NCBI GenBank assembly: GCA_018402305.1
Contig: JAGYJE010000001.1
Location: forward strand, 1 to 64,000
DNA: 64,000 bases
Source: Puniceicoccaceae bacterium
Lineage (GTDB): Bacteria > Verrucomicrobiota > Verrucomicrobiia > Opitutales > Coraliomargaritaceae
Direction of reading: 5' to 3'
In this document: positions 45,261-53,619 of the stretch, piece after piece
How positions within the stretch are numbered: position 1 is the stretch's first letter
Layout of the letters: each line of letters begins with the position of its first letter
Notes under the pieces: generated by a model
Database searches by the model: none
Told to the model about the DNA's origin: nothing
The model's input: only the letters and a program-made list of their open reading frames with translations
Program-made: the position numbers and the translations under genes

Positions 45261-46349
45261 ATGCACGCAGTCAGCTATACTCCTAAAATTCCGAAAAAGC
45301 CCTATCCTGTTTTGATCATTGGAACGGGGGGCATCGTAAAAGACGCTCATTTGCCCGCCTATCGGATGGCAGGGATCCCGGTGTGGGGCTTGTATAACCG
45401 GACGCGGGAAAAGGCCGATGCACTGGCGGCCGAATACGCGATCGACTCGGTTTTCGAAGATCTGGAAGCGGCCATCGCGGCGGCACCGGCGGCGACGATT
45501 TTCGACCTGGCTCTGCCCGCATCCCTTTTTGCCGATGCCCTGCGCAAGCTTCCGGAGGGGGCGCATGTGTTGATTCAAAAGCCGATGGGGGAAGACATCG
45601 GGCAGGCCCGTGAAATCCTCTCGGTTTGCCGGGAGCGGGGGCTTAAGGCGGCGATTAATTGTCAGTTGCGCTATGCCCCTTTCGTCGTGGCTGCAAGGCG
45701 ACTCATCGCGGACGGGGTGATTGGCGAGCTGTTGGACATGGAAATGCGGCTCAATGTCTATACGCCCTGGCATTTGTTCCCCTTCCTCGAAGGTATCCCC
45801 CGGGTGGAGATGCTGTATCACTCCGTTCACTACGTCGATTTGATCCGCTCCTTTCTCGGCGAGCCGCGCTCGGTCATGGCGCGCACGGTGGGGCATCCGG
45901 ACATGCCGAAGCTGGCCTCGGTCCGCAGCAGCCTTATTTTGGATTATGCCGATCCGGTGCGGGCGACCATCACGACCAATCACAGTCACAATTTTGGCTT
46001 CAAGCACCAGGAAAGCTATCTCAAATGGGAAGGCACCCGGGGGGCGATCCAAGCGCGTATTGGCTTGCTCATGGACTACCCAAAGGGAGTGGGGGATGTT
46101 TTCGAATACTGCGAGGGAACGGGAGAGGATGCGGAATGGAAGGCCATGGAGATCGAAGGCTCCTGGTTCCCCGAGGCCTTTATCGGGACGATGGGGGAAG
46201 TGCAGCGGCACAAGGCGGAGCTCGAGGCCGGGCGCGACCCGGCACCCATGCCCTGCGACGTCGAGGACGTCATCCGATCGATGGCCTGCCTGGAGGCGGC
46301 TTATGAGTCCGACCGCATTGGCGGCGTCCAACCTGGGGCTTTCCTATGA
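45261..46349 (+). CDS. Gfo/Idh/MocA family oxidoreductase
   Basis: A 362-residue NAD(P)-dependent sugar dehydrogenase. The N-terminal Rossmann motif is VLIIGTGGIVKDAHLPAYR (about residues 18-36), and IQKPMGEDI is the conserved E/K-K-P block that carries the catalytic lysine. A substrate-binding beta-sheet domain follows. As the first gene of the cluster, ahead of a lactonase and aldolase, it may oxidise the 6-deoxyhexose to its lactone; this is an inference. Its stop overlaps the next start by four bases (ATGA). Confidence 0.9.
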   Translation: MHAVSYTPKIPKKPYPVLIIGTGGIVKDAHLPAYRMAGIPVWGLYNRTREKADALAAEYAIDSVFEDLEAAIAAAPAATIFDLALPASLFADALRKLPEGAHVLIQKPMGEDIGQAREILSVCRERGLKAAINCQLRYAPFVVAARRLIADGVIGELLDMEMRLNVYTPWHLFPFLEGIPRVEMLYHSVHYVDLIRSFLGEPRSVMARTVGHPDMPKLASVRSSLILDYADPVRATITTNHSHNFGFKHQESYLKWEGTRGAIQARIGLLMDYPKGVGDVFEYCEGTGEDAEWKAMEIEGSWFPEAFIGTMGEVQRHKAELEAGRDPAPMPCDVEDVIRSMACLEAAYESDRIGGVQPGAFL

Positions 46350-47527
46350 TTGAACTCAAAGGTATCGCCTGGAACCACATGCGCGGCTTTGTCTCGGTGG
46401 TCGCCACCGCCCAACGCTACGAGGAACTGAACCCGGAGGTGCGCATCACCTGGGAGAAACGCTCCTTGCAGGCCTTTGCGGATGCCTCCATGGAGCAGCT
46501 AGCGGCGGACTACGACCTGATCGTGATGGACCATCCGCACACCGCTCTGGCGGCGGAGACGGGGGTCCTGCTCCCGCTCGACGAATACCTGCCGGCGGCT
46601 TTTCTGGCCGATCAGGCGGCGCATTCGGTGGGGCGGTCTCATGCCAGTTACAGTCATCTCGATCACCAGTGGACACTGGCGACCGACGCGGCCGCGCCCA
46701 TCGCGACCTGGCGGCCCGATTTGATGGCCGAGCGCGGTTTTGATCTGCCACAAACCTGGGAGGACGTAATGGCACTGGCCGAAACCGGACAGGTCGCGGT
46801 CTCGCTCTTTCCGGTCGATGTCCTCATGCACGTCTATATGTTTTGTGATGCGCTGGGCACGCCTGCTTTCGCGGAGTCTGGTCAACTGGCTCCGGAGAAC
46901 TCAATTGTCACCGCGCTGGAGGCGCTGCGGGCACTCGGGCGGCTCTGCGGCCCGGCCTCGTTCGAGCGGAATCCGATCCGCACGGCGGAGCATATGACGC
47001 AGACCGATGAGGCGGCCTACTGTCCCTTTGCCTATGGTTATTCCAATTACTCACGTCCGGGCTATGCGCGCAAGGTCTTGAAAGCCGGAGGGCTGGTTCG
47101 CTATAACGGTCGACAGCTGCGCTCCACACTCGGCGGGGCGGGGCTGGCCGTTTCCTCCAAAACGAAGCATCCCGACCTCGGCGCCGATTACGCGCGCTTC
47201 AGCGCTTTGCCGGAGACGCAGAAAGGTATCTATTTCGAAGCGGGCGGGCAACCCGGTCACCGGTCGGCCTGGACGGACGAGGCGGTCAATGCAGCCTGCA
47301 ACGACTTTTTCCGCGATACCCTGAGTACGCTCGACGAGGCCATCGTGCGTCCCCCCTATGCAGGCTACGTCTGGTTTCAGGATACGGCCTCCCCGGTGGC
47401 GCACGCCGCCGTGAGGGGCGACCTGGACTGCGCCGAGGCGGCGGATCAGCTGAACGAGTTGTGCCGGCAGAGCCGAAGGACACATGAACATGAAACATCC
47501 AAGGCCCGCAAACCACGCTCCGTTTAA
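46346..47527 (+). CDS. ABC-type solute-binding-like protein without a signal peptide
   Basis: A 393-residue protein of the extracellular-solute-binding family 1 type. The features are LVSVVATAQRYEELNPEVRITWEKRS near the start, ADYDLIVMDHPHTALA, PLDEYLPAAFLADQ and the later YAYGYSNYSRPGYARK and GLAVSSKTKHPDLGADYARF. The first residues (MIELKGIAWNHMRG) lack any leader, and no transporter genes are adjacent. Either a true start upstream was lost, or the protein works in the cytoplasm, for example as a sensor or carrier of a sugar-acid. It overlaps the upstream stop by four bases. Confidence 0.8.
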   Translation: MIELKGIAWNHMRGFVSVVATAQRYEELNPEVRITWEKRSLQAFADASMEQLAADYDLIVMDHPHTALAAETGVLLPLDEYLPAAFLADQAAHSVGRSHASYSHLDHQWTLATDAAAPIATWRPDLMAERGFDLPQTWEDVMALAETGQVAVSLFPVDVLMHVYMFCDALGTPAFAESGQLAPENSIVTALEALRALGRLCGPASFERNPIRTAEHMTQTDEAAYCPFAYGYSNYSRPGYARKVLKAGGLVRYNGRQLRSTLGGAGLAVSSKTKHPDLGADYARFSALPETQKGIYFEAGGQPGHRSAWTDEAVNAACNDFFRDTLSTLDEAIVRPPYAGYVWFQDTASPVAHAAVRGDLDCAEAADQLNELCRQSRRTHEHETSKARKPRSV

Positions 47528-47547
47528 AGTTTAACGTTTAATGTTGT

Positions 47548-48708
47548 ATGTTTAATATTCCAAGCTCACGCCCTCTGGCCGACCTCGTCGTCCTGGATTT
47601 TTCCCAATTTTTGGCCGGCCCCGCCGCTGCCATGCGCCTGGCCGATCTCGGTGCCCGGGTGATCAAGATTGAGCGGCCAAAGGGGGGCGATATCTGCCGC
47701 CAGCTTTATATCTCCAATCTCGGGGTGGAGGGCGACAGCACGCTTTTTCATTCCATCAACCGGAACAAGGAAGGCTTCGCGGCTGATCTCAAGAACCCCG
47801 ATGACCTGAAAGCCGTGCGTCAACTCATCGCGAAGGCGGATGTCCTCATTGAGAACTTTCGCCCGGGCGTGATGGAGAAACTCGGGCTTGATTTTGAAGC
47901 GGTCCATACGCTCAACCCCCGCCTGGTTTACGGCAGCGTCACCGGCTACGGTCGGAGCGGCCCCTGGAAGGGAAAGCCGGGGCAGGATCTACTCGCCCAG
48001 TCCATGTCGGGACTCTGCTGGTTGAGCGGCGACGGCGACGGCGCGCCCGTGGCGATGGGGCTGGCCGTGGCCGACCTGACCGCGAGCGCCCACCTCGTGG
48101 AAGGGATTCTCGCCTGTCTGGTGCGCCGGGGTGTCACTGGCGAAGGCGGGCGGGTCGAAGTCAGCCTGATGGAGTCGATCCTCGATTTGCAATTCGAGGT
48201 TATCACCACCCACCTGAACGACGGCGGGCAGGAACCTAAGCGTAGTTCGGAGGGCAATGCCCATGCCTATCTTGGCGCGCCTTATGGGATCTATCCGACG
48301 GCCGACGGCTACCTGGCATTGGCGATGGGCGCGGTCCCGATGCTCGGCGAACTGCTCGGCTGTCCGGCTCTACTGGAATACTCCGATCCGAAAAGCTGGT
48401 TCACCCAACGCGACACGATCAAGCGGATTTTGCAAGACCACTTGGCTGGACAAGGCACGGCGCATTGGCTCGGTATCCTCGAGCCCGCGGATATCTGGTG
48501 TGCGGAAGTCCTCTCCTGGGAAAAACTGCGGCAGACCGAAGGCTACCGCGCCCTCGACATGGAGCAGACCATCCGTTGCCCCGGCGGCACGCCGATGCCC
48601 ACGCTCCGCTGCCCCATCCGCATCGATGGAACGATCTATAAATCTGAAAAAGGCGCGCCGGCCATCGGACAGGACAACGATGTGATCCGTCAAGCCTTTG
48701 GACTTTAA
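47548..48708 (+). CDS. CaiB/BaiF family CoA-transferase
   Basis: A 386-residue class III CoA-transferase. The N-terminal [35 protein letters not shown]-type signature is complete, and the catalytic Asp is Asp176 in [15 protein letters not shown]. This family moves CoA between carboxylic acids through an Asp-CoA mixed anhydride. With two MaoC proteins in the cluster it would form and process an acyl-CoA, possibly of a hydroxy-acid such as lactate or a citramalate/mesaconate-like acid; the substrate is not determinable. Confidence 0.9.
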   Translation: MFNIPSSRPLADLVVLDFSQFLAGPAAAMRLADLGARVIKIERPKGGDICRQLYISNLGVEGDSTLFHSINRNKEGFAADLKNPDDLKAVRQLIAKADVLIENFRPGVMEKLGLDFEAVHTLNPRLVYGSVTGYGRSGPWKGKPGQDLLAQSMSGLCWLSGDGDGAPVAMGLAVADLTASAHLVEGILACLVRRGVTGEGGRVEVSLMESILDLQFEVITTHLNDGGQEPKRSSEGNAHAYLGAPYGIYPTADGYLALAMGAVPMLGELLGCPALLEYSDPKSWFTQRDTIKRILQDHLAGQGTAHWLGILEPADIWCAEVLSWEKLRQTEGYRALDMEQTIRCPGGTPMPTLRCPIRIDGTIYKSEKGAPAIGQDNDVIRQAFGL

Positions 48709-48726
48709 AGCGAAGCATTGAAAATT

Positions 48727-49248
48727 ATGAAAAATCCCAACCCTGACTTTGAAAAGCATAAGGAAATTCCGATTTGGAATGCGGAAGACTGGTATTACGA
48801 GGACATCGAGATCGGTCGCCGCATCCGCTCGATCCGGCGGACTTTGAGCGAGGGTGAGAGCATGCAATTCAATGCCCTCGTTCTGGACATGCATCCTTAT
48901 GTAGCCGACGAGCCCTTTGCTCGCGATGAGGGTCTGTTTGGCAAGCGGCTGATTGCCGGGGCGATGGTCTTCAGCGTCGGACTTGGGCTGGTGGCGACTA
49001 ATTGCCTGAACGCCTTCAGTTACGGCTACGACAAGCTTCGCTTCATCAAGCCCGTCTTTATTGGTGACACCATTTACACGATTAAAACGGATCTGGACAA
49101 AAGCCCAAAATACCCAGAGATGGGGCTTTACCGTGCGTCCTATGAAGTCTTCAAGGGGGACGGTGAATTGGTGCTTTATTGTGAGCACCTACAGACTGTA
49201 AAGTATCGGGATCCGTCCGCCTGCGGAGCGCCTCCGAAGAAGGACTGA
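48727..49248 (+). CDS. MaoC family protein with a degenerate hydratase motif
   Basis: A 173-residue hot-dog-fold protein similar to the MaoC protein at 43985, sharing [22 protein letters not shown]. The hydratase-2 signature is altered: Asp54-Met-His-Pro-Tyr-Val59 instead of D-x-N-P-x-H, and RLIAG instead of RIAHG. A different catalytic arrangement or a structural partner for the first MaoC is possible. ATG 48727 is used; a TTG three codons earlier is in frame. It starts 18 bp after the CoA-transferase stop. Confidence 0.88.
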   Translation: MKNPNPDFEKHKEIPIWNAEDWYYEDIEIGRRIRSIRRTLSEGESMQFNALVLDMHPYVADEPFARDEGLFGKRLIAGAMVFSVGLGLVATNCLNAFSYGYDKLRFIKPVFIGDTIYTIKTDLDKSPKYPEMGLYRASYEVFKGDGELVLYCEHLQTVKYRDPSACGAPPKKD

Positions 49249-49270
49249 TTTTAAATTCCCCGACCCGATC

Positions 49271-50326
49271 ATGCCCCCCAACCCTATTTTTGGAGTTTTC
49301 TTACACGCCATCGGCGCGACCTCGGCCGCCTTTTGCTACACGCCTCAAAAAGGTGCGCGCAGTTGGTCCTGGCAGACTTTCTGGCTGGCTCAGGCTTCCG
49401 TTTGCTGGCTTGCGCTGCTGCTCCTCGTGGCCTGGTTGACCATACCACAGCTCGGCACGGTGCTGGCGGAGGCACCCCGCACGGCGATGGTCAACGCCTT
49501 TTTGCTCGGTATGCTCTACGGGGTGGGCGGTACCGCCTTCGGGCTGGCAATCAAGTATCTTGGATTTTCGCTGACCTATGCGGTGGCTATCGGCATCTCC
49601 TGTGTCCTCGGCACACTGCTCCCGCCTATGATTTCGGGACAGTTGACGGAGGTTTTCGGGCGCACTGGATCCGGATGGGTCTTAGCCGGCATTGGGATCG
49701 GCACCGTGGGGATCATTTTTTCCGGTTTGGCCGGGCGCCTCAAGGAACTCGATCTGGGTGAAAGCGGCGGCAGTTTCAATTTGGCCAAGGGACTGCCACT
49801 GTGCATTCTCGCGGGGGTGCTTTCTGCGGTTTACGGCTTTTCTCTCGCCGCCGGGCAGCCTATCGCCGACACCGCTGCGAAATACGGTGCGGGTTACTTC
49901 GAGGGCAACGTCATTTACATTTTTTCCAACACAGGTGCCTTCCTGACCACCGCGCTCTATTGCGGCTGGCTGCACCTGCGGCACAAAACCATGGGCGAGT
50001 ATTTTGAATTGCCGGCCGGCATGCACCGCGCCCGCCTGCCGCTTAATTTCGGACTGGCCTTGCTCACCGGCTGCCTTTGGTACGGGCAGTTCTTTTTTTA
50101 TGGTCTCGGCCACGTGCGGATGGGTGACTATAAATTTTCCAGCTGGGGCATCCACATGATTATGTTGGTACTCTTTAGCGCCTGCGTCGGCCTGATCTTC
50201 CGCGAATGGAAGGGCTGCCGAAGCCGCACCTGGACGAGTCTGGCCGCCGCGCTGCTGATTCTCGTCGCCGCCGTTCTGGCTCTGGCCTATGGCAGTTACA
50301 TCGGCGAATCCGCGTCAGGGCACTGA
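49271..50326 (+). CDS. L-rhamnose/proton symporter RhaT-like membrane protein
   Basis: A 351-residue membrane protein with about ten hydrophobic helices, matching the RhaT family in length and in motifs such as FLLGMLYGVGGTAFGLAIKYLG and SLTYAVAIGISCVLGTLLPP. It would import a 6-deoxyhexose (rhamnose, or fucose) with protons. It lies 22 bp behind the second MaoC gene. Its presence next to a rhamnose mutarotase is the main evidence for the type of sugar used by the cluster. Confidence 0.88.
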   Translation: MPPNPIFGVFLHAIGATSAAFCYTPQKGARSWSWQTFWLAQASVCWLALLLLVAWLTIPQLGTVLAEAPRTAMVNAFLLGMLYGVGGTAFGLAIKYLGFSLTYAVAIGISCVLGTLLPPMISGQLTEVFGRTGSGWVLAGIGIGTVGIIFSGLAGRLKELDLGESGGSFNLAKGLPLCILAGVLSAVYGFSLAAGQPIADTAAKYGAGYFEGNVIYIFSNTGAFLTTALYCGWLHLRHKTMGEYFELPAGMHRARLPLNFGLALLTGCLWYGQFFFYGLGHVRMGDYKFSSWGIHMIMLVLFSACVGLIFREWKGCRSRTWTSLAAALLILVAAVLALAYGSYIGESASGH

Positions 50327-50412
50327 AAACCGTGTCGAATCGGAAGGCCGGCCAAGTTTACATCTGGCAAATCCACATAAATCCTCTTTGAATCAATCAA
50401 ATCTTAAACACT

Positions 50413-50751
50413 ATGAAACGATATGGAAGCATCATCGGCCTACGGGCCGGGAAAATAGACGAATACAAAAAGCTGCATGCTGCCGTTTGGCCGGACGTGC
50501 TGGAACAGATCCGGAACTCGAATATTCGTAATTATTCGATCTTCCTGCGCCAGCTGCCCGATGGGAAATACTACCTGTTCAGCTATTTTGAATACATCGG
50601 TGAGGACTTCGGGGCCGACATGGCAGCGATGGCCGAGGATCCGCGCACCCAGGAGTGGTGGGCGGTTTGTAAACCCTGTCAGGAGCCCCTGGTGAATCGC
50701 GCCGAAGGTGAATGGTGGAGTGATATGGAAGAAGTCTTCCATGTCGACTGA
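50413..50751 (+). CDS. rhaM: L-rhamnose mutarotase
   Basis: A 112-residue protein of the L-rhamnose mutarotase family (DUF718/RhaM). Tyr18 and His22 in DEYKKLHAAVWPDV occupy the positions of the catalytic Tyr/His of the E. coli enzyme, and the C-terminal PCQEPLVNRAEGEWWSDMEEVF with its conserved Trp pair is present. It converts alpha- and beta-L-rhamnopyranose. It lies between the RhaT-like symporter and the aldolase, so the imported sugar is probably anomerised before oxidation. Confidence 0.93.
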   Translation: MKRYGSIIGLRAGKIDEYKKLHAAVWPDVLEQIRNSNIRNYSIFLRQLPDGKYYLFSYFEYIGEDFGADMAAMAEDPRTQEWWAVCKPCQEPLVNRAEGEWWSDMEEVFHVD

Positions 50752-50788
50752 ATGAGCGGGCAGCCAACTGAACACAGATCAAGCAGAC

Positions 50789-51802
50789 GTGAATACACTC
50801 AAAGGCATTTTTGTTCCCAATATTGTTCCTTATACGCAAGAGGGCCGCATCAACGAGGATGAGTTGCGACGCATCATCCAGTGGCTGGGCCAGAAGGGGG
50901 TGACCGGATTTTATCCCAATGGCAGTATGGGCGAGTTTATTCGACTCTCCTATGAAGAGCGCAAGCAGGTAGTGCGGATCGTCTCCGAGGAAGCCGGGGG
51001 ACGTCCGATCCTGGCCGGCGCGGCGGAACCGAATGTCGACCTGGTTCTGGAAATGTGCGCCTACTGCGCCGATCTCGGTTGCCGGGCGGTTTCGATCACC
51101 GGCCCGTATTACTACAAGTTGACCCAGGAGAGTATCGAGCAGTACTTCCGCGACATCGCGGCCCAGTCGCCGATTGACATCGTGGTCTATAACATTCCGG
51201 CCTTCGCCAATGAGATCAGCGTGCCGGTGCTCAAGCGCCTGGCGCTGGATTGTCCGCGGATTATCGGGACGAAGGATACCTCCCGCGACATGCCCCGCTA
51301 CCAGCAGGTCTTGCACGAAATCAAAAGCCAGCGGCCGGACTTTTCCGTCCTCATCGGATGGGAGGAGCTGCTCTGTCCGGCACTTTTCATGGGCGGCGAT
51401 GGCGGCACGCTTTCCAGTGCCGGGGTGGTCCCGGAGGTCATCATGAAAATTTACGACAGCGCCCGCGCGGGGGATTGGGCGGCCTCCAAGCAGGCGCAAT
51501 TCAAATTGCTCGATCTATTCTCGCTCATGGTCAACGCCCCGAATTTTCCCGAGGGTTTTCGTCTGGGCTACCAGCTGCGCGGCTTTGAAACGGGCCGGGC
51601 ACGCTTTCCGCTCGCCCCCGTCGAAGTCGAGCGAATGGGGGAGATTCGCGGGCGCATGGCCTGTGTGCTGGCCGAATGCGGCTTTCCGGAAGCGGCGGCG
51701 GCCTGCCGCGCCGCCACCGCCACCGCAGCGACTGGCGACCAAGACAATCTTTCGCGGATCGACATCGAGTCCATCGTCCGTGATGTCATGCGCTCCTTTT
51801 AG
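50789..51802 (+). CDS. DHDPS-family aldolase with C-terminal microcompartment-targeting-like helix
   Basis: A 337-residue class I aldolase of the dihydrodipicolinate synthase/NanA family. Tyr134 in VVYNIP and the Schiff-base Lys162 in GTKDTS are in place, as is the pyruvate-binding Gly-Ser region YPNGSMGEF. The core ends about residue 300. Then come an Ala/Thr-rich linker (about 303-318) and an amphipathic tail DNLSRIDIESIVRDVMRSF. Such a linker-plus-helix resembles encapsulation peptides of microcompartment cargo, and the next gene, 15 bp on, encodes a shell protein. A plausible reaction is cleavage of 2-keto-3-deoxy-rhamnonate/fuconate to pyruvate and lactaldehyde. The start is GTG 50789. 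Confidence 0.85.
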   Translation: MNTLKGIFVPNIVPYTQEGRINEDELRRIIQWLGQKGVTGFYPNGSMGEFIRLSYEERKQVVRIVSEEAGGRPILAGAAEPNVDLVLEMCAYCADLGCRAVSITGPYYYKLTQESIEQYFRDIAAQSPIDIVVYNIPAFANEISVPVLKRLALDCPRIIGTKDTSRDMPRYQQVLHEIKSQRPDFSVLIGWEELLCPALFMGGDGGTLSSAGVVPEVIMKIYDSARAGDWAASKQAQFKLLDLFSLMVNAPNFPEGFRLGYQLRGFETGRARFPLAPVEVERMGEIRGRMACVLAECGFPEAAAACRAATATAATGDQDNLSRIDIESIVRDVMRSF

Positions 51803-51817
51803 TATTATCCTTCGGTC

Positions 51818-52456
51818 ATGTCCCGCCCTCCCTATCCCTGTCTCGGTTTCGTGGAAACGCAGTTCTTCAGCGTCACCGCAGTGGTGGCCGAGGCGATGAC
51901 CAAAGCTGCCGATGTGAAACTACTGGGACTGGAGCCGAACGGAAGCGAGGGAGTTTTAATTCGCATCGGCGGGCAGGATCCGGCCGCCGTTGGTCTGGCT
52001 CTGGAGCGGGCGGAAGCCCTGGCGACGGAGCTCGGCAGCCGCGTCGTCAGCCATGTCATGGCCGCTCCGTCCCCTGAAATTCATTCTTTGAACACCGGTC
52101 CGCTCGTGATCAACCCGCTCTACGGAGGACGGGAGGAATTCCAGCCGGGCGATTTTCCTGATAAAAAGCAATCCACTATGAACACCCAGAACCTAGCCAT
52201 CGGCATCCTCGAAACCCAGGGCCTCACCGCCAGTCTCGCCGCCAGCGACACCATGTTTAAGGCGGCGGACGTCCGCCTCGTCGGCAAAGAGAAAATCGGC
52301 GCGGCCTACGTCACCATCATCATCCGGGGCAATGTCTCCGCCGTCAAAGCCGCCATCGAAGCCGGCGCGGAGGCCGCCGCCCCGTTTGGCAAGGTCATCG
52401 CCGCCCACGTCATCGCCCGTCCGCACGAAGATCTCAAAGCCTTGCTCCCAAACTGA
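51818..52456 (+). CDS. Tandem BMC-domain microcompartment shell protein
   Basis: A 212-residue protein with two BMC domains. Domain 1 (residues 8-82) starts CLGFVETQFFSVTAVVAEAM and contains KAADVKLLGLEP; domain 2 (126-206) starts AIGILETQGLTASLAASDTM and contains KAADVRLVGKEK. A Pro/Gly-rich linker (about 86-120) joins them. Tandem BMC proteins form pseudohexameric trimers in the shell, often with a pore. Domain 1 is clearly more diverged from the BMC-H consensus than domain 2. No second shell gene, no pentamer (EutN/CcmL type) and no PduP-like aldehyde dehydrogenase is in the window. It lies 15 bp behind the aldolase gene and 15 bp ahead of the lactonase gene. Confidence 0.93.
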   Translation: MSRPPYPCLGFVETQFFSVTAVVAEAMTKAADVKLLGLEPNGSEGVLIRIGGQDPAAVGLALERAEALATELGSRVVSHVMAAPSPEIHSLNTGPLVINPLYGGREEFQPGDFPDKKQSTMNTQNLAIGILETQGLTASLAASDTMFKAADVRLVGKEKIGAAYVTIIIRGNVSAVKAAIEAGAEAAAPFGKVIAAHVIARPHEDLKALLPN

Positions 52457-52471
52457 ATACCCTAAAAGCGT

Positions 52472-53311
52472 ATGAAAAAAATCGATACCCATCTGCATCT
52501 GCTCTATCCGGACCGTGTATCCTACCCCTGGGTGGATGCCGTCCCGCCTCTGAAGGGCAACTTTCAATTGGAGGATTACAAGAAAGCGTCCGTGGACTGC
52601 GGGATCACCGGTGCTGTCTTTATGGAAGTCGACGTGGCGCCCGGGCAAATGGGTGAAGAAGCCCAATGGGTGCAAGAACTGGCCAACGCGGAGGGCAGCG
52701 GGATACTGGGCATCATCGCGGCGGCGCGTCCGGAAGCCGACGATTTTGAGGCCCGACTGGACGCCGTATCCGTGCCTTTGCTCCGAGGGGTGCGCCGGGT
52801 CTTGCACACGCAAGCGGATGCACTCTCGCAGAGCAGTCGATTCCGGGCGAACTTAAGGCGTCTGCCAGGGCGGGGTTTGAGCTTTGATCTCTGCGTGTTG
52901 GCCCGGCAGTTGCCCCTGGCCATCGAACTCGTCGATGCCTGTCCGGAAGTCACTTTCATCCTCGACCACTGCGGCGTGCCCGACATCGCGGGCGGCGCTT
53001 TTGAAAGCTGGTCGAACTCGATCGGTCACCTCGCCGGGCGGGACAACGTGCTCTGCAAAATTTCCGGTCTGCCCACCTACTGTGCGCCCGGAGAGACCGG
53101 AACCGAAGTCCTGCGCCCCTGGATCGAGCGTGTGATCCAGTGTTTCGGTTGGGACCGTGTGGTCTGGGGCGGCGACTGGCCGGTCTGCACCCTCAACGGC
53201 AGCTTGAAAGGCTGGGTGGAGGCACTCGATGCCCTTCTGGCTGAGGAAAGTGAGGCACACCGGGCAGCTCTGTATTCCGACAATACCCGTCGGGTGTATG
53301 GCTTGGGGTGA
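52472..53311 (+). CDS. Amidohydrolase_2/COG3618 family lactonase-like protein
   Basis: A 279-residue amidohydrolase-2 barrel protein. The motifs are DTHLHLLYP (metal-binding HxH), ARQLPLAIELVDACPEVTFILDHCGVPD (conserved HCG) and GWDRVVWGGDWPVC, with the catalytic Asp of COG3618 lactonases. Known members hydrolyse L-fuconolactone or L-rhamnono-lactone. It is the last gene of the cluster and would open the lactone made by the dehydrogenase. The dehydratase that should follow is not in the cluster; the enolase-superfamily protein at 3398 is a possible, unproven candidate. Confidence 0.9.
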   Translation: MKKIDTHLHLLYPDRVSYPWVDAVPPLKGNFQLEDYKKASVDCGITGAVFMEVDVAPGQMGEEAQWVQELANAEGSGILGIIAAARPEADDFEARLDAVSVPLLRGVRRVLHTQADALSQSSRFRANLRRLPGRGLSFDLCVLARQLPLAIELVDACPEVTFILDHCGVPDIAGGAFESWSNSIGHLAGRDNVLCKISGLPTYCAPGETGTEVLRPWIERVIQCFGWDRVVWGGDWPVCTLNGSLKGWVEALDALLAEESEAHRAALYSDNTRRVYGLG

Positions 53312-53456
53312 ACCCTGGCTTATGTCCGGTTTAAGGTAGTGATCCTTCGAGCCGGATGGGGCGCCTGCGGGCCGGTGACCCGCACTCCGGCGAGTTGACA
53401 CGGAGCGTGTGCCGCAGGCGCACGATTGCTGGCGGGCTTGGCATGGGTAGCTAAGG

Positions 53457-53522
53457 CTGCCCCTCCAAATCAGGCACAGTCAATCGGCAGGCCGGAGTCT
53501 GCCCCTCCAGATCACGCACAGT
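53457..53522. repeat. Two direct copies of CTGCCCCTCC...GCACAGT
   Basis: CTGCCCCTCCAAATCAGGCACAGT-like (53457-53480) and CTGCCCCTCCAGATCACGCACAGT-like (53499-53522) units repeat 42 bp apart, followed by GTGTGGAGGGGGC, the inverse of their start. This and the GC-rich stem pair GGCGCCTGCGG / CCGCAGGCGC (53361, 53412) suggest a cluster of degenerate small repeats between the lactonase and the heparinase remnant. Confidence 0.6.
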
Positions 53523-53619
53523 GTGGAGGGGGCAACTTCCGGCTTGCCCTTGGACTCTTTAGAACAATGGGATCGGTCAGGGAATCGGCGGCGAAGGGGC
53601 CGGGACTGTCCCCTTCGCG

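Noticed and set aside
45240-46331. 363-codon minus-strand frame opposite the Gfo/Idh/MocA gene
   Set aside because: An antisense frame of nearly the same length as the real gene, as expected in GC-rich DNA; no motif.
51832-52813. Minus-strand frames opposite the BMC and lactonase genes
   Set aside because: Gly/Asp-rich shadows; the plus strand carries two BMC domains and a lactonase.
53361-53421. Possible terminator behind the lactonase gene
   Set aside because: GGCGCCTGCGG and CCGCAGGCGC pair but are 41 bases apart and no T run follows.
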